DNA of 64,000 nucleotides, taken from positions 1 to 64,000 of the forward strand of contig JAZQVO010000019.1 in NCBI GenBank assembly GCA_045631905.1, given 5' to 3'. The translations under genes were made by a program, and so were the position numbers. Position 1 is the stretch's first letter. The number at the start of each line of letters is the position of its first letter. This stretch comes from HGM04593 sp045631905 (GTDB taxonomy: Bacteria > Bacteroidota > Bacteroidia > Bacteroidales > Bacteroidaceae). Of the stretch, positions 7,331 to 15,672 are shown in pieces. A model generated the notes under the pieces. It ran no database searches. It was not told the origin of the DNA and saw only the letters and a program-made list of their open reading frames with translations.

Positions 7331-9466
7331 ATGGGACAAACATCATCATCTTTTAGCCTTTTAGACGAAAAGGTTCAGAAATGGGTTTGGCGACAGGGCT
7401 GGAGTTCTCTTAAAGACATTCAGGAGAATTCTATTCCGATTGTATTGTCTCAAGATAATGATGTTATTATTAGTGCTGCCACAGCAGGAGGAAAAACAGA
7501 AGCAGCATTTTTACCTATATTGACATCAATACTTAGGGATAGTGTTTCCTTTGGATATCAGGTGCTGTATATTAGTCCTCTAAAAGCCTTGATTAATGAT
7601 CAATATCGCAGATTGTCAGATATGACCGCTGATATGGGAATTGATGTTATTCCTTGGCATGGCGATATCGATGTGTCAAGAAAGAATAGGTCTCTTAAAG
7701 ATCCCAATGGAATAGTTATTATTACACCTGAATCATTGGAGTCGTTTCTTATTAATCGAACTAAATATACCACATCGGCATTCTCTGCACTTAAATATAT
7801 TGTTATAGATGAGTTACACTCTTTTATAGGCAAAGAACGAGGGAAACAGTTACAGTCTTTGTTGTCGCGTATAGAGCATATTGCCAATAGACATATTCCA
7901 AGAATCGCAATGAGTGCAACCTTTTCTGATTATGAAACCGTTAAATCGTTTCTTAGAGATGATGAGGCACTACCGTGTTCTATACCTCCACAAGGAGAAA
8001 GTAATCATGAAATTAAACTGCTTGTTAAGACATATATTCCAACCAAAGAAAAAAGTGTTGTTGAAGATATCTCTAAAGAGCTATTCGCTCGTTTAAGAGG
8101 AAGTAATAATCTTGTATTTGCAAATAGCAGGCACGAAACAGAGGAATACGCCGTTAAATTATCAGATATGTCTGATGAAAATGGTGTGCCTAATGAGTTT
8201 CGTGTGCATCATGGAAGTTTGTCTAAAATTGAAAGAGAAACTGTAGAACATGAATTGCAACAAGGCATACATCCATTGACTGCAATCTGCACGTCCACGA
8301 TGGAGTTGGGAGTTGATATTGGGAAGGTAAAATCTATCGCACAAATAGGTTCAGCAACTTCTGTTTCTGGGCTTAGACAACGATTAGGTCGTTCTGGTAG
8401 AAGAAATGAACCATCAATATTACGAGTATTCTCAACAGAGACCGGGGAGGGAATTTTATTTGATTTAAAAGCAAATTTAGTTCAGAATATTGCTGTAATT
8501 GAGTTGTTAAAGGAACATAAATACGAAACTCCCAATATAAATAGTTATCATTTATCTACATTAATACAACAACTACTATCTGTAATCGCTCAATTTGGAG
8601 GTTTCTATCCTAAAGAGGGGTGGCAATTCTTGTGCACGAAAGGAGCCTTTAAGAATGTTACACCAACAATGTTTTTGAGTCTTCTAAAAGCACTTGGAGA
8701 CAAAGATGTTGTTTCGCAACTTGATAATGGACAAATTATAATAGGGAAAGAGGGAGAAAAACTACTTAAAAAGCCAGATTTTTATGTTGCATTTCAATCT
8801 CCCAAAGATTATTCAGTCATAAATAAATATAACTCAAAGCGATTGGGCACAATACAATATTTACCGCCAAAAGATGCACAAATCGTTCTTGCAGGAAGGC
8901 GATGGATTGTAGAGGGTATAAATGAACACGGACGGACAATATATGTAAGCCAAGTAAAATCTGGAGGAAAAGCTTTCTTTGATGGCGAAGGCGCGGAAAT
9001 AGATAGAATTATTGTTGAAAAGATGCGAAATATTTATTTGTCTAACGACACATATCCATATCTTGATACTCGTACCGAAGCAAATAAGTATTTAGAGCAG
9101 GCTCGTTTATGTTTCAATAATAATGAATTATCAAAGCACTCATATTTGCAATATGGTAATCGAGCCCTCTTTTTTACTTGGGGAGGATGGAAAATTAATA
9201 GAACAATCTCCTTAATGGCTCAATTGTACCTTGATAAGAAATGTGGTTTTAGTGCACTATATATTGACAATATCACTTCAGATGATATTAAAAGAATTAG
9301 AGATAAGGGTAAACCAATAGAAGAAGATTTAGCCAAATTGGAATTAAGAGCCACGAAAGAATGTCAAAAATATGATTACCTTCTGCCCGATGACCTATTA
9401 GATAAAGAATATGCAAGAACATACCTTGATATTGACTCAAGTTGGGATGTACTGAATCAGATATAG
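7331..9466 (+). CDS. Lhr/BrxHI-like superfamily 2 DEAD/DEAH helicase
   Basis: 711 residues. Helicase motifs are complete: Walker A ATAGGKTE near residue 50, DELH near 160, MSATF near 194, VHHGSLSK, TSTMELGVDIG and the motif VI QRLGRSGRR near 350. The C-terminal half is of the Lhr type (a winged-helix-like and long unassigned region). In BREX type 2 an equivalent helicase, BrxHI, is encoded beside BrxD. It starts 6 bases after the ATPase stop and is the last gene of the operon. Probably translocates on or unwinds foreign DNA; inferred from family only. Confidence 0.85.
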   Translation: MGQTSSSFSLLDEKVQKWVWRQGWSSLKDIQENSIPIVLSQDNDVIISAATAGGKTEAAFLPILTSILRDSVSFGYQVLYISPLKALINDQYRRLSDMTADMGIDVIPWHGDIDVSRKNRSLKDPNGIVIITPESLESFLINRTKYTTSAFSALKYIVIDELHSFIGKERGKQLQSLLSRIEHIANRHIPRIAMSATFSDYETVKSFLRDDEALPCSIPPQGESNHEIKLLVKTYIPTKEKSVVEDISKELFARLRGSNNLVFANSRHETEEYAVKLSDMSDENGVPNEFRVHHGSLSKIERETVEHELQQGIHPLTAICTSTMELGVDIGKVKSIAQIGSATSVSGLRQRLGRSGRRNEPSILRVFSTETGEGILFDLKANLVQNIAVIELLKEHKYETPNINSYHLSTLIQQLLSVIAQFGGFYPKEGWQFLCTKGAFKNVTPTMFLSLLKALGDKDVVSQLDNGQIIIGKEGEKLLKKPDFYVAFQSPKDYSVINKYNSKRLGTIQYLPPKDAQIVLAGRRWIVEGINEHGRTIYVSQVKSGGKAFFDGEGAEIDRIIVEKMRNIYLSNDTYPYLDTRTEANKYLEQARLCFNNNELSKHSYLQYGNRALFFTWGGWKINRTISLMAQLYLDKKCGFSALYIDNITSDDIKRIRDKGKPIEEDLAKLELRATKECQKYDYLLPDDLLDKEYARTYLDIDSSWDVLNQI

Positions 9467-9578
9467 CGAGCGAATAGTGCTATAAACAGTTTTAATACTA
9501 TATTCTCAAATGTAAGCCCTAGAAAATGTATTTTTTAGGATTTTTGGGTAAACCACTTTAGGATACAACTATAAGAGA

Positions 9579-10019
9579 TTATAATATATCCCGAAAGGTA
9601 TTATTTATATTACTAATGGATGCATTATATACACAATCTTCCCAATACGAAGGCACGTATATCACAGAATACCCTGCTAACATGACGGCTCCCATCTCAA
9701 TATCAAGAAAAGTGTCAGCGACACAATTTTTTATTATCACATAAAACTTGTCTATAACTCTATCTGATATCCTAAGTTCTCTAAAAAAGTCGATTGTGTT
9801 TTTCCGTATATATTCACAAGCGTAAGTCCTTAGCTTTATATTATTAATATTCACATAATCATTTCTGTAATCTATCAGGAATGAGAATATGGCATTACTA
9901 ATTAAAGGATTTAGCATTCGCATATCATCATCAGACAGATGGTCAACATGAATATCCTCTATTTTATTTCGGATGTATACTGCAATCGATTTAGCTAAGT
10001 TATTTTTGTCATTAATCAA
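9579..10019 (-). CDS. Orphan protein of the cargo region
   Basis: 146 residues, AT-rich gene, mainly helical sequence with a hydrophobic patch near MLAGYSVIYVPSYWEDC at the C-terminal side. No family recognised. It is transcribed toward the helicase gene, convergent with it, and divergently from the next gene; both may be accessory or regulatory genes of the cargo module. A -7 box lies at 10097-10104. Confidence 0.55.
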   Translation of the reverse strand: MINDKNNLAKSIAVYIRNKIEDIHVDHLSDDDMRMLNPLISNAIFSFLIDYRNDYVNINNIKLRTYACEYIRKNTIDFFRELRISDRVIDKFYVIIKNCVADTFLDIEMGAVMLAGYSVIYVPSYWEDCVYNASISNINNTFRDIL

Positions 10020-10096
10020 TTCTAAGCCTTATTGTATAAAAAATCTCTTGTTCCAACATGGTCTAATTCATTAATATAGTTATCGTTTTAATGCTA

Positions 10097-10104
10097 CAAA
10101 GATA
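10097..10104 (-). promoter_or_regulatory. Promoter -7 box for the leftward orphan gene
   Basis: On the minus strand this is TATCTTTG, an exact TAnnTTTG match, giving a leader of about 70 bases. No -33 TTTG at the expected distance. Confidence 0.45.
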
Positions 10105-10145
10105 GCAAATTTCCTTACAGATAGTTAAGTATTAGAAAAGATTAT

Positions 10146-10153
10146 TAACTTTG
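10146..10153 (+). promoter_or_regulatory. Promoter -7 box for the rightward orphan gene
   Basis: TAACTTTG, identical to the -7 box of the TerB operon, 25 bases before the start codon. The shared 8-mer may hint at common regulation but is also simply the consensus. Confidence 0.5.
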
Positions 10154-10177
10154 TCAAATAATTGTTTAGATTAAAAT

Positions 10178-10687
10178 ATGGAAGACATAACGCTATATGA
10201 CGAAATAATACAAAGTGTATTAAATCATCCTGCAATTTCCATAATAGTATTAATTTGTACTATTTTGATTGCAATACCCCAAATAAAAGATGGGGTGATA
10301 TCTGTATATAGATTCTTTTATCCTAAGAATAATGATAAGGATTTTATTATAGAATATGCCGATGAAACAATAACAGTTGAAGAAAAATTAATAAGTCAAG
10401 ATTTTGATATCATTAAAATCTATGCAACAACTCATCAGATTGGTGTACGTGCTGAACATGAATGGTTGAATAAAAAATATCCTGGATATGAAAGCTGTAT
10501 GCAAATGTTGACTCATGTTGAAACAAAACAAGGTGTCAAAACGTTTGATATACTTCCAATCAAGAAAGGAAATATTGAAAAGGATATTTATTTCGATATT
10601 ACCGATTTTTATAAAGGAGCATCAGTCCCTAGTCATAAAAAAGCTAGTGAATACGCAAAAGAAAAAATCAATGAAATATATCAATGA
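10178..10687 (+). CDS. Orphan single-pass membrane protein
   Basis: 169 residues. One transmembrane helix near residues 20-36 (ISIIVLICTILIAIPQI), then a soluble C-terminal domain of about 130 residues with alternating charged and hydrophobic residues. No family recognised. It is cargo of the element, divergent from the preceding orphan gene. Like the TerB protein it is membrane-anchored at its N-terminus, which would place both at the inner membrane; a functional link is speculative. Confidence 0.6.
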   Translation: MEDITLYDEIIQSVLNHPAISIIVLICTILIAIPQIKDGVISVYRFFYPKNNDKDFIIEYADETITVEEKLISQDFDIIKIYATTHQIGVRAEHEWLNKKYPGYESCMQMLTHVETKQGVKTFDILPIKKGNIEKDIYFDITDFYKGASVPSHKKASEYAKEKINEIYQ

Positions 10688-10730
10688 GTATTTAATGTTT
10701 GTTTTCTTTGGAGCATATAAGATAAATATT

Positions 10731-10738
10731 TACCTTTG
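10731..10738 (+). promoter_or_regulatory. Promoter -7 box upstream of the truncated ORF
   Basis: TACCTTTG, exact consensus, 27 bases before the ATG at 10765. It supports the idea that the short frame that follows is the 5' end of a once longer gene. Confidence 0.45.
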
Positions 10739-10764
10739 TAGTTAATGAAGCGTTCTTTTCAATA

Positions 10765-10932
10765 ATGCAGAATAAGACGGATAAGGGAACTTTGCTCGTT
10801 TCTAAATCGTTACCTGTCATAAATTCAAATTCTGTAAATCGTTTGTTTTCAGCGAGAAAGAAGAAATACTATGACTCAAGCAGTGGAATGTTATGTGCTT
10901 TGTTATCCCTGCTTGCTTCAGCCATCGCTTGA
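10765..10932 (+). pseudogene. 5' remnant of an unknown gene colliding with the integrase 3' end
   Basis: A 55-codon frame (MQNKTDKGTLLVSKSLPV, then NRLFSARKKKYYDSSSG) with its own consensus promoter. From about codon 40 it runs antisense through integrase-coding DNA, so its natural 3' part seems to have been replaced. The N-terminal 40 residues look like a genuine protein start. Family not recognised. Confidence 0.4.
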
Positions 10933-11830
10933 GAGGAGTTGTGAGCATTCCGCGAGCAAAGTCCTCGAATACCTTACCTTCTTTACGCTTACCGCAGTAG
11001 GATAGCGCCTCTTCGCTGATAGGCAGGGTTGCCTCTGTCTCAGTTTTCTCGGTGCGGATTCGCATACACCAGCCGCCATCAGGTGCCTTGACAATATGCT
11101 TCCACTCCAATTGCATAATATCACTGACACGCAGTCCGGTGAAGCAAGAGAATATTGCCGCCCTGCGTAGTACCGGGATGTCGCAAGGAGTAGCATCAAG
11201 ACGCTTAAGTTCTTCCAAAGTTAGATACTCCCTTTTAGTCTCTACATACTCGATCTTGTCAAGGTAGTCGTTGATGTTCTCTTTAAGCAATCTATCACGG
11301 TATGCTCTTTTAAGCACAGCCCTAAAAGTTGAGAAGTATGACGCACGAGTGTTAGTGTGCATCGGTACACCTGGCCGCCTTACTGATGTGGCAGTCATCA
11401 AGTACTCCGCAAATCGCTTTGCGATATATACATCCATCTGCTCGAAAGTGCAGTGTCCGTGTATAAACTTCTCAAAATGTTGATAGGAGCCCCACCATTT
11501 GCTATTCTCTCTCTTAGCAAGTGCTATGTTCCGATAGTATTCGAGGAAATCTCCCTTCATTTTGGTCTTATCCAAGAACCCGTAGTCCTCATTGATAATT
11601 GATTGAACCCAGTGTGAGCGAATGGCCTCCGCCTTACTCAACATCTCATCATTGTAGTCCCGTTCCTCCTCAGTCTTTGGCTTTGCCCATATGTAAATAC
11701 CAAGATGCTTCTTGTGGACGCGGCACAGTGTATCCTTATCCAGGATTGGCGGGGTGAATTCAAGGACTAATGACTCCTTCTTCCCATTTGAGAGAAGCTT
11801 CCTTCTTAATGCAACTTTTGAAATTGACAT
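10817..11830 (-). pseudogene. int: Tyrosine recombinase/integrase, C-terminally truncated
   Basis: 337 residues. The N-terminal SAM-like domain and the first catalytic arginine (TGLRVSDIMQLEW, near residue 235) are clear, as is the following RTEKTETEATLPI segment. The sequence then reaches HITFHC, where family members continue with RH and another roughly 60-70 residues containing the second arginine, the H/W residue and the nucleophilic tyrosine. Here it reads HCLSHS and ends in 18 unrelated residues, so Arg-II and the tyrosine are missing. It should be catalytically dead unless complemented. Translated 1 base after the multi-HTH gene. Confidence 0.85.
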
Positions 11831-11831
11831 A

Positions 11832-12899
11832 TTATGATGCTTTTTGTGTGTTTGACAAAATGTTATCTATCTCGTGTTTGAGGATCTTGATGTATCGACC
11901 CTCCTTGATGGTGGAGATGTTATATCTCTTGACATATTGATATAATGCATCTCTGGTGATACCATACTTATCCGTAACCTCCTCCACGGTGTAGTACTCT
12001 GGCTGCGGAAATTTCTTCCTCATCAACTCATCGAAGTGTGTTTTAGAGTAGTATCCCTTGTTGCCTCGTCTAATCTTTGGAATAGGATTCTTGTAGATAA
12101 GTCCCGAAACATATCTAGGGTCTAGACCATAGATCTTATTGATATCCTCCATAGAGTACCATTCCGTAATTTCTGATGAAGCCATTCTGCTTGAAAGTAC
12201 CTCATCTATATGCTTCTTTGAGTAATAGCATTTTCCCTTACTTTTCATCCGTGGTATAATGTGATTCGAAGCGCAGCCATATACAGCTTGTATAGACATC
12301 TGAAATTTCTCACATATCTCATCCACAGAGTACCATTCGGATATATCGGGATCGGGACTATAGAGTGAGAACCTTCGGTCAATATGGTTCTTACTGAATA
12401 GCGTCTTATTTCCCTGCTTGAGGCGGGGAATATTTTTTGAGGATGCATACTTAAAGATTGTATCTCTGCTTACATTGTACTTCTCTACGATTTCTTCAAC
12501 CGTGTAGTACTCCGTAATCGGCTTCACCTGTATGCGCGTTACTTGATATGGCATATCAGTTTGGAACAAAGCGTCAATATCCACCTTGCGAATAAAAATC
12601 TTCCTATTCATCTTAATACACTTAATCTTACCCGTTATGCAGTATCTGTAAACGGTAGTGCTGCTGACTCCCATTAAGTCGGCAACATCATCACACGAGA
12701 GATACTCCTTTTTAAGTGTAGTGGAAGTGACAGGTGGAAGGTTTTCCTTTTGCAGGACTTTTTCTAACTTTTGCTCTCTTAAGCGAACCTTGTAGCTCCG
12801 CTGCGAACATTGGTGAGAGCAATACATTGTGTTCAGTTTATGCGCGATAAATTCTTTGCCGCAAAACTGACAAACTTTTTTTACTACTATTTTGCTCAT
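11832..12899 (-). CDS. Zinc-ribbon protein with five tandem helix-turn-helix repeats
   Basis: 355 residues. Residues 10-36 hold a CQFC...YCSHQC zinc-binding motif. Then come five repeats of about 57 residues, each an excisionase/MerR-like winged helix: EYLSCDDVADLMGVSSTTV (65-112), EYYTVEEIVEKYNVSRDTI (130-178), EWYSVDEICEKFQMS (188-236), EWYSMEDINKIYGLD (245-293) and EYYTVEEVTDKYGITRDAL (301-349). Such proteins accompany tyrosine integrases in Bacteroidetes elements, and likely control integration, excision or the operon. It is the first gene of the integrase operon. A 10-bp tandem repeat lies about 150 bases upstream. Confidence 0.85.
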   Translation of the reverse strand: MSKIVVKKVCQFCGKEFIAHKLNTMYCSHQCSQRSYKVRLREQKLEKVLQKENLPPVTSTTLKKEYLSCDDVADLMGVSSTTVYRYCITGKIKCIKMNRKIFIRKVDIDALFQTDMPYQVTRIQVKPITEYYTVEEIVEKYNVSRDTIFKYASSKNIPRLKQGNKTLFSKNHIDRRFSLYSPDPDISEWYSVDEICEKFQMSIQAVYGCASNHIIPRMKSKGKCYYSKKHIDEVLSSRMASSEITEWYSMEDINKIYGLDPRYVSGLIYKNPIPKIRRGNKGYYSKTHFDELMRKKFPQPEYYTVEEVTDKYGITRDALYQYVKRYNISTIKEGRYIKILKHEIDNILSNTQKAS

Positions 12900-13044
12900 T
12901 TTTGCGATATGATTTGTAGATTTGCATCACCGAACATCTGAGCGAAATTTCGGGAGAAATAAATACAGACGATGTTTTGGGTGAGATAAATTCTACTTGT
13001 TTTGAAGAATGTTCAATTCTTTTCGCCCTGTGTCAGATGCAGCT

Positions 13045-13084
13045 CATTGCACTCCATTGCACTCCATTTCACACCATTGCAAAA
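13045..13084. repeat. Four 10-bp tandem repeats (CATTGCACTC type)
   Basis: CATTGCACTC, CATTGCACTC, CATTTCACAC, CATTGCAAAA: perfect 10-base phase, so each copy presents the same face of the helix. They lie upstream of the gene for the five-HTH protein, between the arms of a 9-bp inverted repeat. Could be arm-type recombinase sites or the operator of the HTH protein. Confidence 0.75.
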
Positions 13085-13200
13085 CCCGCATCATTTGGGA
13101 GACGGGAGCATTTATCAAAATGACATCTGACATCGACGCCGAAATAACGCCGAAAAAAATGATAAAATAAGTATGATTGGTGATAAGTTGGTTTTATCAT

Positions 13201-13234
13201 AAAAAAAGCAAAGGTGCTCAAAATGAGCACCTTT
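13201..13234 (-). terminator. Intrinsic terminator of mnmE
   Basis: Perfect 11-bp stem AAAGGTGCTCA (13210-13220) / TGAGCACCTTT (13224-13234). On the minus strand it is followed by GC and seven T, 33 bases after the mnmE stop codon. Confidence 0.85.
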
Positions 13235-13266
13235 GATAACTTATGATAATCAATGATATACAGCGT

Positions 13267-14685
13267 TTACTTGCCGATGCAAAAATTTGCAAACACAGAT
13301 TTCAATATATCCTCGCACGACACCTCGCCCACTATTTCGGAGAGGCAACGTATGGCGGCACGCAAGCTTTCGCTCACGAGGTCACCGCTGAGGCCGTCGG
13401 CAAGGCCTTTCTTTACTTCACATATATATGCGTGGGCGCGTTGCAGGGCTTCGTAGTGGCGAGCATTGGTCACGACGACATCGTGTGCCGATATGTCGGG
13501 CATTGAGGCCGACCGCAGGAGAAACTCTTCGATGTGGTCCATGTTGATTCCCAAGCGAGCCGAGATGGCCCACAGGTCGCTTTCGTTCCACTCTATACCT
13601 GCGCCATATTTACATACCATCTCTCTACCCCACTTCATCACTTTGCTGAGGGCTATGGGATCTACTGCATCACATTTGTTTACCAATACAGCAAGATGCT
13701 TGCCACGACACATCGGTAATAGTCGTTTGGCAAGTTCTTCTATGGCTTGTGGCTCTTGCCAGGGATCTATCATCCACAGTGCGATTGATGATTTTGAGAG
13801 TTGTTCTATGGTGCGTTCTATTCCCATGCGCTCTACCACATCGTATGTGTCGCGCAGACCGGCTGTGTCGATAAAGCGGAAGTTTACTCCACCAAGTGTC
13901 ATCACCCCCTCTATGGTGTCGCGTGTGGTGCCTTGAATATCGCTCACTATGGCACGGTCTTCGTGCAAGAGGGCATTCAGCAAAGTACTTTTTCCGGTGT
14001 TTGTCTCGCCCACTATTGCTACGGGCACGCCGTTTTTCACGGCGTTTCCTATGCTGAACGATGCAGCAAGACGACTCACAAACTCCTCTATTTCGCCACA
14101 TAGCTTGAGAAGTTGGTTACGGTCGGCAAAATCTACATCTTCCTCGCTAAAATCGAGCTCAAGCTCCATGAGCGTGGTTAGGTGTATGAGTTTATCGCGC
14201 AGGAGCGATAGTTGTTCGCTGAACCCGCCTTTTAGCTGGTTTAGGGCAAGGCGATGAGAGGCACGCGATGTCGAGGCTATAAGGTCGGCCACCGCTTCGG
14301 CACGGCTCAGGTCCATCTTACCGTTCATAAAGGCACGCATGGTAAATTCTCCAGGCTCGGCCTGACGTGCTCCGCACTCAAAGAGTGTGAGCAGTAGTTG
14401 TTGTGTAATATATTGCGATGCATGACAGCTTATCTCCACGCTCTCTTCGCCTGTGTAGCTATGAGGAGCTCTCATAATTGTCACAAGCACCTCGTCTAAC
14501 ACCTCACCCGAGAGGTTTTTTATATCGCCGTAGGCTACTGTGTGGGTTTTACGGCCTGCAAGCCCGGAGCCTTTGCGTGGTACAAAAACTTTATCTACAA
14601 TCTCTATTGCCGAGGCACCCGTTACTCTTATCACATTTATTGCACCTCCTTGCGAAGTTGCCAATGCGCAAATGGTATCTTTCAT
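13267..14685 (-). CDS. mnmE: tRNA uridine-5-carboxymethylaminomethyl synthesis GTPase MnmE
   Basis: 472 residues from the ATG at 14685, chosen because family members begin DTICALAT; an ATG 18 bases further upstream is in frame. With MnmG it modifies the wobble uridine of certain tRNAs. The N-terminal folate-binding domain, the GTPase G1 motif GETNTGKST, the G3 motif DTAGLRDT, and the C-terminal CIGK with its conserved cysteine are all intact, so the insertion next door did not damage the gene. Last gene of a leftward cluster. Confidence 0.97.
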   Translation of the reverse strand: MKDTICALATSQGGAINVIRVTGASAIEIVDKVFVPRKGSGLAGRKTHTVAYGDIKNLSGEVLDEVLVTIMRAPHSYTGEESVEISCHASQYITQQLLLTLFECGARQAEPGEFTMRAFMNGKMDLSRAEAVADLIASTSRASHRLALNQLKGGFSEQLSLLRDKLIHLTTLMELELDFSEEDVDFADRNQLLKLCGEIEEFVSRLAASFSIGNAVKNGVPVAIVGETNTGKSTLLNALLHEDRAIVSDIQGTTRDTIEGVMTLGGVNFRFIDTAGLRDTYDVVERMGIERTIEQLSKSSIALWMIDPWQEPQAIEELAKRLLPMCRGKHLAVLVNKCDAVDPIALSKVMKWGREMVCKYGAGIEWNESDLWAISARLGINMDHIEEFLLRSASMPDISAHDVVVTNARHYEALQRAHAYICEVKKGLADGLSGDLVSESLRAAIRCLSEIVGEVSCEDILKSVFANFCIGK

Positions 14686-14715
14686 AATCTTTTGCTTTAT
14701 CACTCTTTCCCTTTA

Positions 14716-14755
14716 AAAAAGAGATACACGCTTCAAGCAGTGTGCATCTCTTTTT
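14716..14755 (-). terminator. Terminator downstream of the nucleoside phosphorylase gene
   Basis: AAAAAGAGAT pairs with ATCTCTTTTT, with an inner CAC/GTG; T-runs follow on both strands. It lies between the phosphorylase stop and mnmE start. Confidence 0.7.
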
Positions 14756-14763
14756 ATTATTCA

Positions 14764-15636
14764 TCAGATGCGGTTAAGAACCGTCTCGATAAGTTCTTTC
14801 ATCTTGGCATCGTAGTCCACGGTAGCCTTCTTTGCAAGGCGGTTGGCGATGACTAGGCAGACTGTCACAGCCTTATGCCCCATGAGAGCTGAAAGACCGG
14901 CGAGCGCCGAACTCTCCATCTCGAAGTTTGTTATGCGTTGCCCCTCATACTCGAACGACTCTATCAGCTCGTTCTGCTTGGGGAAGGCAAGAGGCACACG
15001 TAGTTGGCGACCTTGCGGACCAAAGAATCCTCCACAAGATATCGTCACGCCACGCACCATATCATCTTTTGCAATGCGCTCCACAAGCTCCTTGTCCGAA
15101 GGTATGGTGTAGGGTGCACAAAGCAGAGGCGACCAATTAAGATGTTTCTTAAATGCCTCTTCGAAGGCCAGGTCACACGCCTCGTTACGTCCGGCGTAGA
15201 AGTTGAGCAGGCCGTCGAAACCCACCGATTTTGCCGAACAGATAAATGTTCCTGTTGGACAATACTCCTGCAAACCTCCACAGGTACCTATACGCACCAT
15301 CTGCAACTGACGGAAGGTCTCTTTTTCGTAACGTGTTTCAAAATCGATATTTGCAAGAGCATCGAGTTCGTTTACAACAATATCAATATTATCGCACCCA
15401 ATGCCTGTTCCCACCACACTTATGCGTTTACCCTTGTAGGTACCTGTTATGGTGCGAAATTCGCGTGCCATAACATCGCACTCCTGAGTATCGAAGAACG
15501 CCGCGACCTTAGGAACTCGGTTCGGGTCTCCAACCAAAATAATTTTATCTGCCAACTGTTCCGGTTTTACTCCCAAATGATACACTGCCCCGTTGGGTTC
15601 AATAAGCAGTTCCGAGGGAGGGAAATAACGCTTCAT
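14764..15636 (-). CDS. Uridine phosphorylase-like nucleoside phosphorylase
   Basis: 290 residues; start at the ATG MKRYFPPSELL. Cleaves a nucleoside with phosphate to base and ribose-1-phosphate in pyrimidine salvage. The phosphate-binding ILVGDPNRVPKVA, the VGTGIGCDNIDIVVNEL segment, the RIGTCGGLQ motif and the NFEMESSALAGLSALMGHKA substrate loop are characteristic of the PNP/UDP family. Whether uridine is the preferred substrate is not certain. It starts about 37 bases after the flotillin gene stop. Confidence 0.9.
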   Translation of the reverse strand: MKRYFPPSELLIEPNGAVYHLGVKPEQLADKIILVGDPNRVPKVAAFFDTQECDVMAREFRTITGTYKGKRISVVGTGIGCDNIDIVVNELDALANIDFETRYEKETFRQLQMVRIGTCGGLQEYCPTGTFICSAKSVGFDGLLNFYAGRNEACDLAFEEAFKKHLNWSPLLCAPYTIPSDKELVERIAKDDMVRGVTISCGGFFGPQGRQLRVPLAFPKQNELIESFEYEGQRITNFEMESSALAGLSALMGHKAVTVCLVIANRLAKKATVDYDAKMKELIETVLNRI

Positions 15637-15672
15637 AATCAACTTCTTTTAATGGTTACGATATAAAATTTA

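Larger units (their letters stand above)
1..13200. mobile_element. Integrated mobilizable/conjugative element (right part; left end outside window)
   Basis: The segment groups a DUF3408 protein, MobC, relaxase, an accessory membrane protein, an AT-rich defence-like operon, orphan genes, a damaged tyrosine integrase and a multi-HTH regulator, followed abruptly by housekeeping genes starting with mnmE. The integrase end lies next to mnmE, so the right junction should fall between the multi-HTH gene and the mnmE terminator (about 12,900-13,200). No direct-repeat att site could be confirmed because the left end is not in the window. Integration near the 3' end of mnmE/thdF is known for other elements; its use here is inferred. 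Confidence 0.8.
12900..13266. other. Element end region between multi-HTH gene and mnmE
   Basis: A 367-base noncoding stretch. It contains a CGAAATTTCG palindrome (12944-12953), a 9-bp inverted repeat TGTCAGATG (13031-13039) / CATCTGACA (13124-13132) flanking a 10-bp tandem repeat, a second inverted repeat ATGATAAAA (13159-13167) / TTTTATCAT (13192-13200), and the mnmE terminator. It should hold the integrase operon promoter and the right attachment site; neither was pinned to a base. Confidence 0.6.

Noticed and set aside
6008..9466. Assignment as a complete BREX system.
   Set aside because: No pglX, pglZ, brxA, brxB, brxC or pglW-like gene is found on either side within the element part shown.
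40..10768. A 17-base match, ATTGAAAAGAACGCTTC, between the DUF3408 gene start (40-56, plus) and the region after the broken integrase (about 10,751-10,767, minus).
   Set aside because: One such match is expected with fair probability in 64 kb of AT-rich DNA on two strands, the flanks do not align well, and no element end fits either copy.
13045..13084. Tandem repeats as a CRISPR remnant.
   Set aside because: The period is 10 bases with no spacers, and no cas gene is present.
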